Shown here: piece after piece, positions 1 through 6,725 of the stretch
Numbering within the stretch: position 1 is the stretch's first letter
Layout of the letters: every line of letters begins with the position of its first letter
The notes under the pieces: model-generated
The model's database searches: none
What the model saw: only the letters and a program-made list of their open reading frames with translations
What the model was told of the DNA's origin: nothing
Assembly (NCBI RefSeq): GCF_009866965.1
Contig: NZ_SPKJ01000042.1
Location: 1-33,801, forward strand
DNA from: Propylenella binzhouense
GTDB lineage: Bacteria; Pseudomonadota; Alphaproteobacteria; Rhizobiales; Afifellaceae
Direction of reading: 5' to 3'
Length of the DNA stretch: 33,801 nt
Position numbers and translations under genes: made by a program

Positions 1-528
1 GGCGTGGGCATCGCCGCGGTGCAGGTCGCGCGCCTGCGCGGCGCCGTCGCGGTCGCAACCGCGAGCCGCCCGGAAAAGCTCGCGGCGCTGGCATCCTTCG
101 GCGCGGTGGCCGTCAACTACCGGCAGGACGACGTCGCCGCCGCGGCCCGCGCGGCCTGCCCGGACGGCGTCGATGTCGTGCTCGATCTCGCCGGCGCGGA
201 CCATGCCGCGACGAGCATCGCCGCGCTCAGGCCGCGCGGCCGGATCGTCCACATCTCGAGCGGCAGCGCCCCGGCGATAGGCCTCCCGCTCCGGGATCTG
301 ATGGCCAAGGAGGCGCAGGTGACGGGCGGGCTGCTGCGGCCGCAGCCGCTCGCGCGGAAGGCCGCCTTCGCGGAACGCCTGCGCGCCGAGCTCCTGCCGG
401 AGATCGGCCGCGGCATCCGGCCGCTCGTCGACACGGTCTTCCCCCTCGAGGACGCGGCCGAGGCCCATCGGCGGATCGAATCCCGCGCGGCCATCGGCAA
501 GGTCGTGCTCGTGCCCGGGGCAGGCTGA
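1..528 (+). CDS. NAD(P)H:quinone oxidoreductase / zinc-type alcohol dehydrogenase-like (MDR) protein, 3' part only
   Basis: The reading frame is open from the first base, so the gene is cut by the left edge and only the last 175 codons are present. The visible part is the nucleotide-binding half of a medium-chain reductase. It begins inside the Gly-rich Rossmann turn (GVGIAAVQVAR), continues with TASRPEKL, which suggests an NADP(H)-type pocket, and has VDVVLDLAG plus a C-terminal IGKVVLVP strand. The GGLLRP stretch before the last helices resembles the PIG3/TP53I3 quinone oxidoreductase branch. These enzymes reduce quinones or enones with NADPH in the cytosol. It lies 34 bp upstream of the coxG-like gene on the same strand and may be the tail of the same operon. 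The N-terminal catalytic domain is not visible, so the substrate cannot be judged. Confidence 0.85.
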   Translation, partial: GVGIAAVQVARLRGAVAVATASRPEKLAALASFGAVAVNYRQDDVAAAARAACPDGVDVVLDLAGADHAATSIAALRPRGRIVHISSGSAPAIGLPLRDLMAKEAQVTGGLLRPQPLARKAAFAERLRAELLPEIGRGIRPLVDTVFPLEDAAEAHRRIESRAAIGKVVLVPGAG

Positions 529-562
529 AGGCCCCGGCCCACCCATTCCAAGGAGCGATCTC

Positions 563-1198
563 GTGAAGCTCGAGAACAAGTTCGAAGTACCGCGCAGCCC
601 CGACGACACGTTCGCGACACTCCTCGACGTGCCGCAGATCGTGGGCTGCGTCCCCGGCGCGGAGCTGGTCTCCGAGGAGCCGGACGGCGTCTACAAGGGC
701 CGCGTCTCGATCCGCCTCGGACCGGTCGCGCTGAAGTTCAACGGCACCGCGACGATCGCCGAGAGCGATCCGGTCGCCCGCACCGCGCTCGTCCGCGCCA
801 AGGGTTCCGACCAGCAGGGCCGCGGCAATGCCGGGGCGACCACCAGGATGCAGGTGCTGCCTGCGGACGGCGGATCGCTCGTCGTCCTGGAGACCGAGCT
901 GCAGCTTTCCGGGCTGGTGGCGCAATATGGCCGCGCCTCCGGCGTCATCGCGGCGGTCTCCAACGAGATCATCGCCTCGTTCGCGCGGTCGCTGCGCGCC
1001 AGGATCGCCGGACCCGCACCCGCGCCTGTCGAGGGCGGCGCGGAGAACGCGGCCGCACCGGCAGAGGGCGCCCCACCTCCGGCCGCCCAGCCGGAGGAGA
1101 AGCCGAAGGCGCTCGGAATCGGCTTCTTCCTGAAGGCGCTGCTCGTGGCGCTCGGCCTCCGCCGCGCCGGCGCCGACGAAGCCCGGCAGCGGGGTTGA
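563..1198 (+). CDS. coxG: CoxG-like SRPBCC protein (carbon monoxide dehydrogenase subunit G family)
   Basis: This 211-residue protein starts at GTG 563, with AAGGAG a few bases upstream. Residues 1-150 match the CoxG/SRPBCC helix-grip fold, with an opening MKLENKFEVP, the PQIVGCVPGAELV stretch, and an alternating beta pattern. Residues 150-185 are an Ala/Pro/Glu linker. The last 25 residues form a hydrophobic helix (GIGFFLKALLVALGL) followed by basic residues, which looks like a membrane anchor. In carboxydotrophs CoxG recruits the Mo-hydroxylase to the cytoplasmic membrane. The same role is plausible here for the hydroxylase encoded 870 bp downstream. Its stop codon overlaps the TTG start proposed for the following iclR gene, so the two are probably translationally coupled. 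The symbol denotes the family; a role in CO metabolism is not implied. Confidence 0.85.
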   Translation: MKLENKFEVPRSPDDTFATLLDVPQIVGCVPGAELVSEEPDGVYKGRVSIRLGPVALKFNGTATIAESDPVARTALVRAKGSDQQGRGNAGATTRMQVLPADGGSLVVLETELQLSGLVAQYGRASGVIAAVSNEIIASFARSLRARIAGPAPAPVEGGAENAAAPAEGAPPPAAQPEEKPKALGIGFFLKALLVALGLRRAGADEARQRG

Positions 1199-2070
1199 GC
1201 TCCTTGCGCCGCCAGTCCGCAGACCCGGTGAACGGCCACGGACCGCCGGATGACGGCGCCGGGGCCGTCGAGCGTTCGACGCTGCGCCGCTCGCTCGACG
1301 TGCTGCTGGCGGTCGCGGAGGCCGGCGAGCAGGCGACGCTGCCGCAGATCGCGCGCACGCTCGACCTGCCGCACGCGACGGTCCATCGCATCGTCCGGAA
1401 GCTCGTCGCGGAGGATCTCGTTGCGCAGGATCCCGAGCGCGGCCTCGCGGTCGGGCCGGCCGCCTTCAAGCTCGCTTCGCGGCTCGGCAAGGCGATCTCG
1501 TTCGAGCAGCTCGCGCGTCCGAACATGCGCCAGCTCGTGGCCGAGACGGGCGAGACCGTGACGCTCAACCGGTATCTCGAATCCGATGGCCGCACCGTCA
1601 TCGCGGCGATCGAGGAGAGCGACCGGGTCCTCTCCTTCGCGCTCGAGGTCGGCGAGCTGAAGCATCTCAATGCCGGCGCGAGCGGCAAGGTCGTGATGGC
1701 CTTCCTCTCGCCGGAGCAGATCGACCAGGTGGTCGCGCGCCACGGCCTGCCGGGATCGACGCCGGGGACCGTGACCGACAGGGCGACCCTGGAAGACCAT
1801 CTCCGAGCCATTCGGGACCGGGGCTTCGCCGTCTCCCACAGCGAGCGCATCGCCGGCGCGGTCGGGGTGGCCGCGCCGATCTTCGCCGAAGGCGGCCGCA
1901 TCTTCGGATCGCTCGTGGTCACGACCCCGGAGCACCGCTTCCTGGAGGAAAACCGCGAGCCGTTCAGCCGCGCCGTGCGGGCGCATGCCGAGGCGATCTC
2001 CCAGCTCCTCGGCCACGCGCCGCCGCCGGCCGCGTCCTCTCCCCACCGCCACGCAAGCGAAAACGCATGA
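1195..2070 (+). CDS. IclR-family transcriptional regulator 1
   Basis: The product is 291 residues if translation starts at TTG 1195, which overlaps the coxG stop by four bases. In-frame alternatives are TTG 1204 and GTG 1228. No strong Shine-Dalgarno sequence separates them, so the start is uncertain. Residues about 27-85 are the winged helix-turn-helix of the IclR family (SLDVLLAVAEAG, LPQIARTLDLPHATVHRIVRKL). Residues about 105-280 are the effector-binding GAF-like domain, with GETVTLNRY, LNAGASGKVVMAFL and a conserved AVGVAAPIF core. Such proteins usually control aromatic or organic-acid catabolic operons next to their own gene. The stop overlaps the FAD-subunit start by ATGA, so the regulator sits inside the hydroxylase operon rather than diverging from it. 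Confidence 0.9.
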   Translation: MSSLRRQSADPVNGHGPPDDGAGAVERSTLRRSLDVLLAVAEAGEQATLPQIARTLDLPHATVHRIVRKLVAEDLVAQDPERGLAVGPAAFKLASRLGKAISFEQLARPNMRQLVAETGETVTLNRYLESDGRTVIAAIEESDRVLSFALEVGELKHLNAGASGKVVMAFLSPEQIDQVVARHGLPGSTPGTVTDRATLEDHLRAIRDRGFAVSHSERIAGAVGVAAPIFAEGGRIFGSLVVTTPEHRFLEENREPFSRAVRAHAEAISQLLGHAPPPAASSPHRHASENA

Positions 2071-2942
2071 AGCCATCTCCCTTCACCTATCACGATCCGC
2101 AGTCGGTCGCCGAAACGGCGGCGATCCTCTCCGAGGTCGAGGACTGCCGGCTCCTCGCCGGCGGCCAGTCGCTGATGCCGATGATGAACTTCCGGTTCGT
2201 CCAGCCGTCAAACCTCGTCGACCTGAACGGCGTGCGGGAGCTCGCCTTTGTCCGGGAGGATGCAGGCCGCATCGCGTTCGGCGCGATGACCCGGCAGCGC
2301 ACGCTCGAGCGCTCGGCGGGCCTGCGCGAATCCTGCCCGATCATCCCGCTCGCGCTGAGCCATGTCGGCCACCGGCAGACGCGGGCGCGCGGCACGATCG
2401 GCGGTTCGCTCTGCCATTTCGATCCGTCGGCCGAGCTCTGCAATCTTGCCGCGCTCCACGAGGCTGAGCTCGTCCTGGCCCGCCGCGGCGGCGAGCGGGC
2501 GCTGCCCTTCGCGGAATTCGGGGTCGGCTATCTCACGACGGCGGTCGAGCCGGACGAGTTCCTCCGCGAGGTCCGGTTCCGCCGCTGGCCGCAGGGGCAC
2601 GGCTACGCCTTCGAGGAATTCGCCATGCGTCACGGCGATTTCGCCATCTGCGCGATCTCGTGCCTCGTCACGCTCGCGCCGTCCGGCGCGGTCGACGACA
2701 TCGCGATCGCCGTCTCCGGCGTCGGCGCGGTGCCCTTCCGGCTCGGCGAGGCCGAGGCGTCCGCGCGGGGCGAGCGCCCCGGCCACGATCTCTACCGCGC
2801 GCTCGCGACGGCGGCGTCGAAGGTCGAGGCGATGTCCGATTCCTACGTGAGCGCCGGCTACCGCCAGCACCTCGCCCGGATCCTCACCTACCGGGCGGTC
2901 AAGTCAGCAGTCGAAAACGCAGGAATGAGAGCCGCGGCATGA
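2067..2942 (+). CDS. coxM: FAD-binding medium subunit of a molybdenum hydroxylase (CoxM/CutM type)
   Basis: This 291-residue protein is the FAD subunit of a xanthine-oxidase-family enzyme. It passes electrons from the 2Fe-2S clusters to the final acceptor. The two FAD-contact signatures of the family are visible: AGGQS at residues 31-35 and TIGGS at 110-114. The first lies in the PCMH-type N-terminal domain, and the C-terminal third matches the CO-dehydrogenase flavoprotein C-terminal domain (EFAMRHGDFAICAISC). The length is normal for CoxM. The start ATG at 2067 overlaps the iclR-1 stop, and the stop overlaps the next start by ATGA. The M-S-L subunit order is the same as in classical coxMSL operons. 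The substrate cannot be inferred from this subunit. The symbol marks subunit type only. Confidence 0.93.
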   Translation: MKPSPFTYHDPQSVAETAAILSEVEDCRLLAGGQSLMPMMNFRFVQPSNLVDLNGVRELAFVREDAGRIAFGAMTRQRTLERSAGLRESCPIIPLALSHVGHRQTRARGTIGGSLCHFDPSAELCNLAALHEAELVLARRGGERALPFAEFGVGYLTTAVEPDEFLREVRFRRWPQGHGYAFEEFAMRHGDFAICAISCLVTLAPSGAVDDIAIAVSGVGAVPFRLGEAEASARGERPGHDLYRALATAASKVEAMSDSYVSAGYRQHLARILTYRAVKSAVENAGMRAAA

Positions 2943-3430
2943 GCCAGACGCGCAGCATCGCCGTCACCGTGAACGGCAGGACATACGAGAAGACGGTCGA
3001 GACGCGGCGAACGCTGGTCGACTTCCTGCGGGTCGATCTCGGCCTGACCGGCACGCATATCGGCTGCGAGCACGGCGCCTGCGGCGCCTGCACGGTGCGG
3101 GTGGAGGGCGAGGCCGTCCGCTCCTGCCTGATGCTCGCCGTCCAGGCGAACGGCAAGTCGATCGTCACGGTCGAAGGGCTCGCACAGGGCAACGCGCTCA
3201 ATCCGCTCCAGCAGGCGTTCTGGGAGAAGAACGGCCTTCAGTGCGGCTTCTGCACGCCGGGCATGCTGATGACCATCTCCGAGTTCCTGGAGGAGGTGCC
3301 GTCGCCGACCGAGGAGGAGGTGCGCGAGGCGCTCTCCGGAAATGTCTGCCGCTGCACCGGCTACCAGGCCATCGTCGACGCCGTGCTCCAGGTCGCGGCC
3401 CAGGCGCGTGCCGAGAAGGAGGCCGTCTGA
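2939..3430 (+). CDS. coxS: 2Fe-2S iron-sulfur small subunit of the molybdenum hydroxylase (CoxS type)
   Basis: The protein has 163 residues. The reading frame is open much further upstream, but the ATG at 2939 overlaps the FAD-subunit stop by ATGA and gives the standard N-terminus and length. The plant-ferredoxin-type cluster is bound by C43, C48, C51 and C63 (CEHGACGAC followed by RSC). The all-helical second domain carries the second cluster with C102 and C105 (CGFCTPGM) and C137 and C139 (CRCTGY). All eight ligands are present, so the subunit should be functional. It relays electrons between the Mo centre and FAD. Its stop and the start of the large subunit share TGATG at 3428-3432, which indicates tight translational coupling. 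Confidence 0.95.
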   Translation: MSQTRSIAVTVNGRTYEKTVETRRTLVDFLRVDLGLTGTHIGCEHGACGACTVRVEGEAVRSCLMLAVQANGKSIVTVEGLAQGNALNPLQQAFWEKNGLQCGFCTPGMLMTISEFLEEVPSPTEEEVREALSGNVCRCTGYQAIVDAVLQVAAQARAEKEAV

Positions 3431-5772
3431 TGGGCGTCAGGATGTTCGGCGCGAGCGTCAAGCGCAAGGAGGATCCCGCCTTCCTCAGCGGCAAGGGCCG
3501 CTATGTCGACGACATCGTGCTGCCGAACATGGCTTACGCGGCCTTCGTCCGCAGCCCGTTCGGCCATGCCCGGATCAACGGCATCGACAAGTCGGCGGCG
3601 CTTGCGGTTCCGGGCGTGCTCGCGGTGCTCGCCTATGACGACCTTCCCGAGACCCTGAAAGAGCGGCCGCTGCCGCTCTTCGTGCAGGTCGCGGCGCTGT
3701 CGCAGCCGAAGATGCCCTACACGCTCGCGGTCGACGAGGTCCGCTATGTGGGTGAGCCCGTGGCGGTGGTGGTGGCCGAGAGCCGCTACATCGCGGAGGA
3801 CGCCGCCGCGCTCGTCGACGTCGACTACGAGCCGTTGCCGGCGGTCGCGGACTGCCTCGCCGCGCTCGCGCCGGGCGCGCCGCCGGTCCATGCCGGCAGC
3901 GACAACAATGTCGCGGCCCGCATGCCGAGCAAGATCGGCGACGTCGAGGCCGCCTTCGCGGGCGCGCCCCACATCTTCAAGGAGCGCATCTTCCAGCATC
4001 GCGGCGGGGCGTTCTTCATGGAATGCCGCGGCGCGATCGGCAGCTACGATCCGGTGCTGAACAGCCTGCTGATGTATATCAGCTCGCAGGGCGCCCACCG
4101 CATCAAGCGCGGCCTGCTCGACCTCTTCGATCTCGGCGACCACCAGATCCGGGTCGTCACGCCGGATGTCGGCGGCGGGTTCGGCCCGAAGGGCTCGCTC
4201 TACGTGGAATATCCGGCGGTCGCCGCCTGCTCGATGCTGCTCGGCCGGCCGGTCAAGTGGATCGAGGACCGGCGCGAGAACTTCGTCGCGACCCACCAGG
4301 AGCGGGACCAGTACTGGGACGTCGAGATCGCCGTCGACGGCAATGCCAAGATCCTCGGCGTCCGCGGGACCATGACGCACGACAACGGCGCCTACACGCC
4401 CTGGGGCATCGTCCTGCCCTGGATCTCGGTCGCGACCGTCCCCGGGCCCTACGTGGTCCCGGCATTCCATATCGACATGATCTCGGTGCTGACGAACAAG
4501 GTGCCGGCGACGCCCGTCCGCGGCGCCGGACGTCCGCAGGCGGTCGTCGTCATGGAGCGGCTGATGGACCGGGTCGCGCTCGAGCTCGGCCTCGATCCCG
4601 CCGAGGTCCGCCGGCGCAACTTCATCCAGCCCGAGCAGATGCCGTACAAGGTCGGCCTCATCTTCCGCGACGGCCGTCCGGTCACCTATGACAGCGGGGA
4701 CTACCCGGCCTGCCAGGCCGCCGCGCTCGACGCCATCGGCTACGAGGGCTTCCGCGCCCGCCAGGAGAAGGCCCGGCAGGAGGGCCGCTATATCGGCATC
4801 GGGATCGGCAATGCCGTCGAAGGCACCGGCCTCGGCCCCTATGAGGGCGCGACCGTCCGCGTGGCGACGAACGGCAGGCTGGTCGTCTATACCGGCGCCA
4901 CCCCGCAGGGGCAGTCGCACAAGACGACGCTGGCCCAGATCGCGGCCGATCATTTCGGGGTCGGCATCGACGACATCTCGGTCGAGACCTCGGACACGGC
5001 CACCATCTCGCTCGGCGTCGGCTCGTTCGCGGCGCGCACCGCCGTCAATGCGGGCTCCTCGGTCCATCTTGCGGCGACCAAGGTCGCCGAGAAGATCAAG
5101 CTCGTGGCGGCCGACATGCTCGAGGTCTCGCCCGACGATCTCGAGCTCAAGGACGGCTTCGTCCACGTGAAGGGGGTGGAGGAGGTCCGCAAGAGCTTCC
5201 GCGAGGTCGCCGTCAAGGCGATCGGCATGCCCGGCTTCTCGATGGCCGGCGGGCTCGAGCCGGGTCTCGAGCATACCGCCTATTTCACGCCCGACCAGTC
5301 GACCTATGCGAACGGGACGACCGTCACGGAGGTCGAGGTCGATATCGAGACCGGCCGCGTGAAGATCCTGCGTCTCGTGCTCGCCCATGATTGCGGCCGG
5401 GTCATCAACCCGCTCGTCGTCGACGGGCAGATCGTGGGCGGCGTCGCGCACGGCGTCGGCAACGCGCTCTACGAGCGTCTCGTCTATGACGACGAGGGCC
5501 AGCCGCTCTCGACCAATTTCGGCGAGTATCTCCTGCCGCTCGCGGCCGACGTGCCCCGCGTCGAGATCGTCCACCAGGAGACGCCGAGTCCGCTCAACCC
5601 GCTCGGCATCAAGGGCGCCGGCGAGGGCGGCACGATCCCGACCACGGCGTCGGTCATCGGGGCGATCGAGGATGCGCTGTCGCCGTTCGGGGTGCGCATC
5701 GCCGAGGCGCCGATCTCGCCGCAACGCATCGTCGAACTGCTAGGGGAGGCCGCGCTCGGTCGCACGAGATGA
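3430..5772 (+). CDS. coxL: Molybdenum cofactor-binding large subunit of a xanthine-oxidase-family hydroxylase (form II CoxL-like)
   Basis: The 780-residue product starts at ATG 3430, which overlaps the coxS stop. It has the aldehyde oxidase/xanthine dehydrogenase a/b hammerhead near residues 20-130 and the Mo-cofactor-binding domains after it. Visible landmarks are VGGGFGPKGSLY, the active-site loop PVRGAGRP (R364-R368), TPQGQSHKT and the catalytic glutamate in KGAGEGG (E732). Aerobic CO dehydrogenase form I has AYRCSFR in the loop, with the Cys that binds Cu. Here Gly365 takes that place, so this is a form II-type or other Mo-hydroxylase, not a classical CO dehydrogenase. Family members hydroxylate purines, N-heteroaromatics, acyl-CoAs or aldehydes. 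The neighbouring transporter, UbiD and NicX-like genes favour a heteroaromatic or aromatic carboxylate, but this is inference. Confidence 0.92.
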   Translation: MGVRMFGASVKRKEDPAFLSGKGRYVDDIVLPNMAYAAFVRSPFGHARINGIDKSAALAVPGVLAVLAYDDLPETLKERPLPLFVQVAALSQPKMPYTLAVDEVRYVGEPVAVVVAESRYIAEDAAALVDVDYEPLPAVADCLAALAPGAPPVHAGSDNNVAARMPSKIGDVEAAFAGAPHIFKERIFQHRGGAFFMECRGAIGSYDPVLNSLLMYISSQGAHRIKRGLLDLFDLGDHQIRVVTPDVGGGFGPKGSLYVEYPAVAACSMLLGRPVKWIEDRRENFVATHQERDQYWDVEIAVDGNAKILGVRGTMTHDNGAYTPWGIVLPWISVATVPGPYVVPAFHIDMISVLTNKVPATPVRGAGRPQAVVVMERLMDRVALELGLDPAEVRRRNFIQPEQMPYKVGLIFRDGRPVTYDSGDYPACQAAALDAIGYEGFRARQEKARQEGRYIGIGIGNAVEGTGLGPYEGATVRVATNGRLVVYTGATPQGQSHKTTLAQIAADHFGVGIDDISVETSDTATISLGVGSFAARTAVNAGSSVHLAATKVAEKIKLVAADMLEVSPDDLELKDGFVHVKGVEEVRKSFREVAVKAIGMPGFSMAGGLEPGLEHTAYFTPDQSTYANGTTVTEVEVDIETGRVKILRLVLAHDCGRVINPLVVDGQIVGGVAHGVGNALYERLVYDDEGQPLSTNFGEYLLPLAADVPRVEIVHQETPSPLNPLGIKGAGEGGTIPTTASVIGAIEDALSPFGVRIAEAPISPQRIVELLGEAALGRTR

Positions 5773-6572
5773 AGCAGGTCAGCGTCAACCAGCTGCCGAG
5801 CAGCTATGCGGAGCGCCTGCTCGGGGCGCTCAGGCTCTTCGCGGAGCATTCCGACGTCCTCACCATCAAGGAGGTCGGCGAGAAGCTCGGCCTGCCGCCG
5901 AGCTCGGCCCATCGCGTGCTCGAGCCGCTCGTCGAGCTCGGCCTCGTCGAGCGCGCGCCCCAGCGGCGCTACCGGATCGGGACCGAGTTCTTCCGGATCG
6001 CGATGCGCGTCCAGGACCGGTTCGAGATCGTCAGCCTCGCCAGGCCCCTCGTCGAGGAGGCGGCCGAGCGCACCGGCGAGACATGCCTGCTGGCGCTCCT
6101 CGCGCCGTCCCGCCGCCGGATCGTGCTCGCCTACAAGGCCGACACCAAGCTGCCGCTCCGGTTCAAGTTCGATCTCCTGGAGAACATCACGCCGGCCTGG
6201 GGCTCGCTCGGCCGCGCCATCATGGCCTGGCTCAGCCCGACGGACCTCGCCCGCATCATCGAGGAGGCCGGGCCTTCGCCGGTGACCGGGCAGATGCTGC
6301 CGAGCCTCGACCAGCTCCAGAAGGAGTTCGTCGAGATAAGGCGCCGCGGCGTCGCGTCCAGCAAGGGACAGCGGGGAGCGTCGGACGCCTACGGCATCTC
6401 CGCGCCCTTCTTCGACGCCAACGGACAGGTGCGCGGGGCGATCGGTGTCGTCGCGCCCGAGTTCCGGGTGGGCCAGGATGCCGCCGCCAACACGGCCCAG
6501 GTGGTGAAGCGGCAGGCGGCGGAGCTTTCGCGGCTCTGCGGCCACCGCGTCAACGAGACCCGCACGGGCTAG
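5769..6572 (+). CDS. IclR-family transcriptional regulator 2
   Basis: The 267-residue protein starts at ATG 5769 and overlaps the large-subunit stop by ATGA. The N-terminal winged helix-turn-helix covers roughly residues 15-75 (LLGALRLFAEHSDVLTIKEVGEKLGLPPSSAHRVL). The IclR effector domain follows (GETCLLALLAPSRRRI, TPAWGSLGRAIMAWL, GAIGVVAPEF). It is clearly different in sequence from the IclR gene at 1195, so it is not a recent duplicate. Two IclR genes flank the three hydroxylase subunits within one overlapping block, which suggests separate sensing of substrate and intermediate, or control of the hydroxylase block and of the transport block downstream. A G9 run at 6574-6582 and two hairpins follow the gene. 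Confidence 0.9.
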   Translation: MKQVSVNQLPSSYAERLLGALRLFAEHSDVLTIKEVGEKLGLPPSSAHRVLEPLVELGLVERAPQRRYRIGTEFFRIAMRVQDRFEIVSLARPLVEEAAERTGETCLLALLAPSRRRIVLAYKADTKLPLRFKFDLLENITPAWGSLGRAIMAWLSPTDLARIIEEAGPSPVTGQMLPSLDQLQKEFVEIRRRGVASSKGQRGASDAYGISAPFFDANGQVRGAIGVVAPEFRVGQDAAANTAQVVKRQAAELSRLCGHRVNETRTG

Positions 6573-6580
6573 CGGGGGGG

Positions 6581-6601
6581 GGCCGGCCAGCGCGGCCGGC
6601 C
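6581..6601 (+). terminator. GC-rich inverted repeat after iclR-2 (terminator or processing hairpin)
   Basis: GGCCGGCC at 6581-6588 and again at 6594-6601 pair over a 5-base loop, 9 bases after the iclR-2 stop. There is no following T run, so intrinsic termination is uncertain. The hairpin may instead protect or process the mRNA. It marks the break between the overlapping hydroxylase block and the transporter gene. Confidence 0.4.
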
Positions 6602-6656
6602 GTCCTGTCCGGACGGGAAGGAAGCGGACGAAGGCCGGAGCCGGACCGGCGGATCG

Positions 6657-6679
6657 CGCCGTGCGGTTCCGGCACGGCG
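6657..6679 (+). promoter_or_regulatory. 8-bp inverted repeat in the tctAB leader
   Basis: CGCCGTGC at 6657-6664 and GCACGGCG at 6672-6679 pair exactly around a 7-base loop (GGTTCCG). The element ends 46 bases before the permease start, so it could be an operator or an mRNA leader hairpin. Nothing in the sequence decides between these. Confidence 0.35.
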
Positions 6680-6725
6680 GAAGAACGCGAAACAGGCGCC
6701 TGGCGCACGGAGGAAGCGGACCGAG

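Noticed and set aside
3430-5772. Assignment of the Mo-hydroxylase as an aerobic CO dehydrogenase
   Set aside because: The active-site loop is PVRGAGR rather than AYRCSFR, so the Cys that binds Cu is absent.
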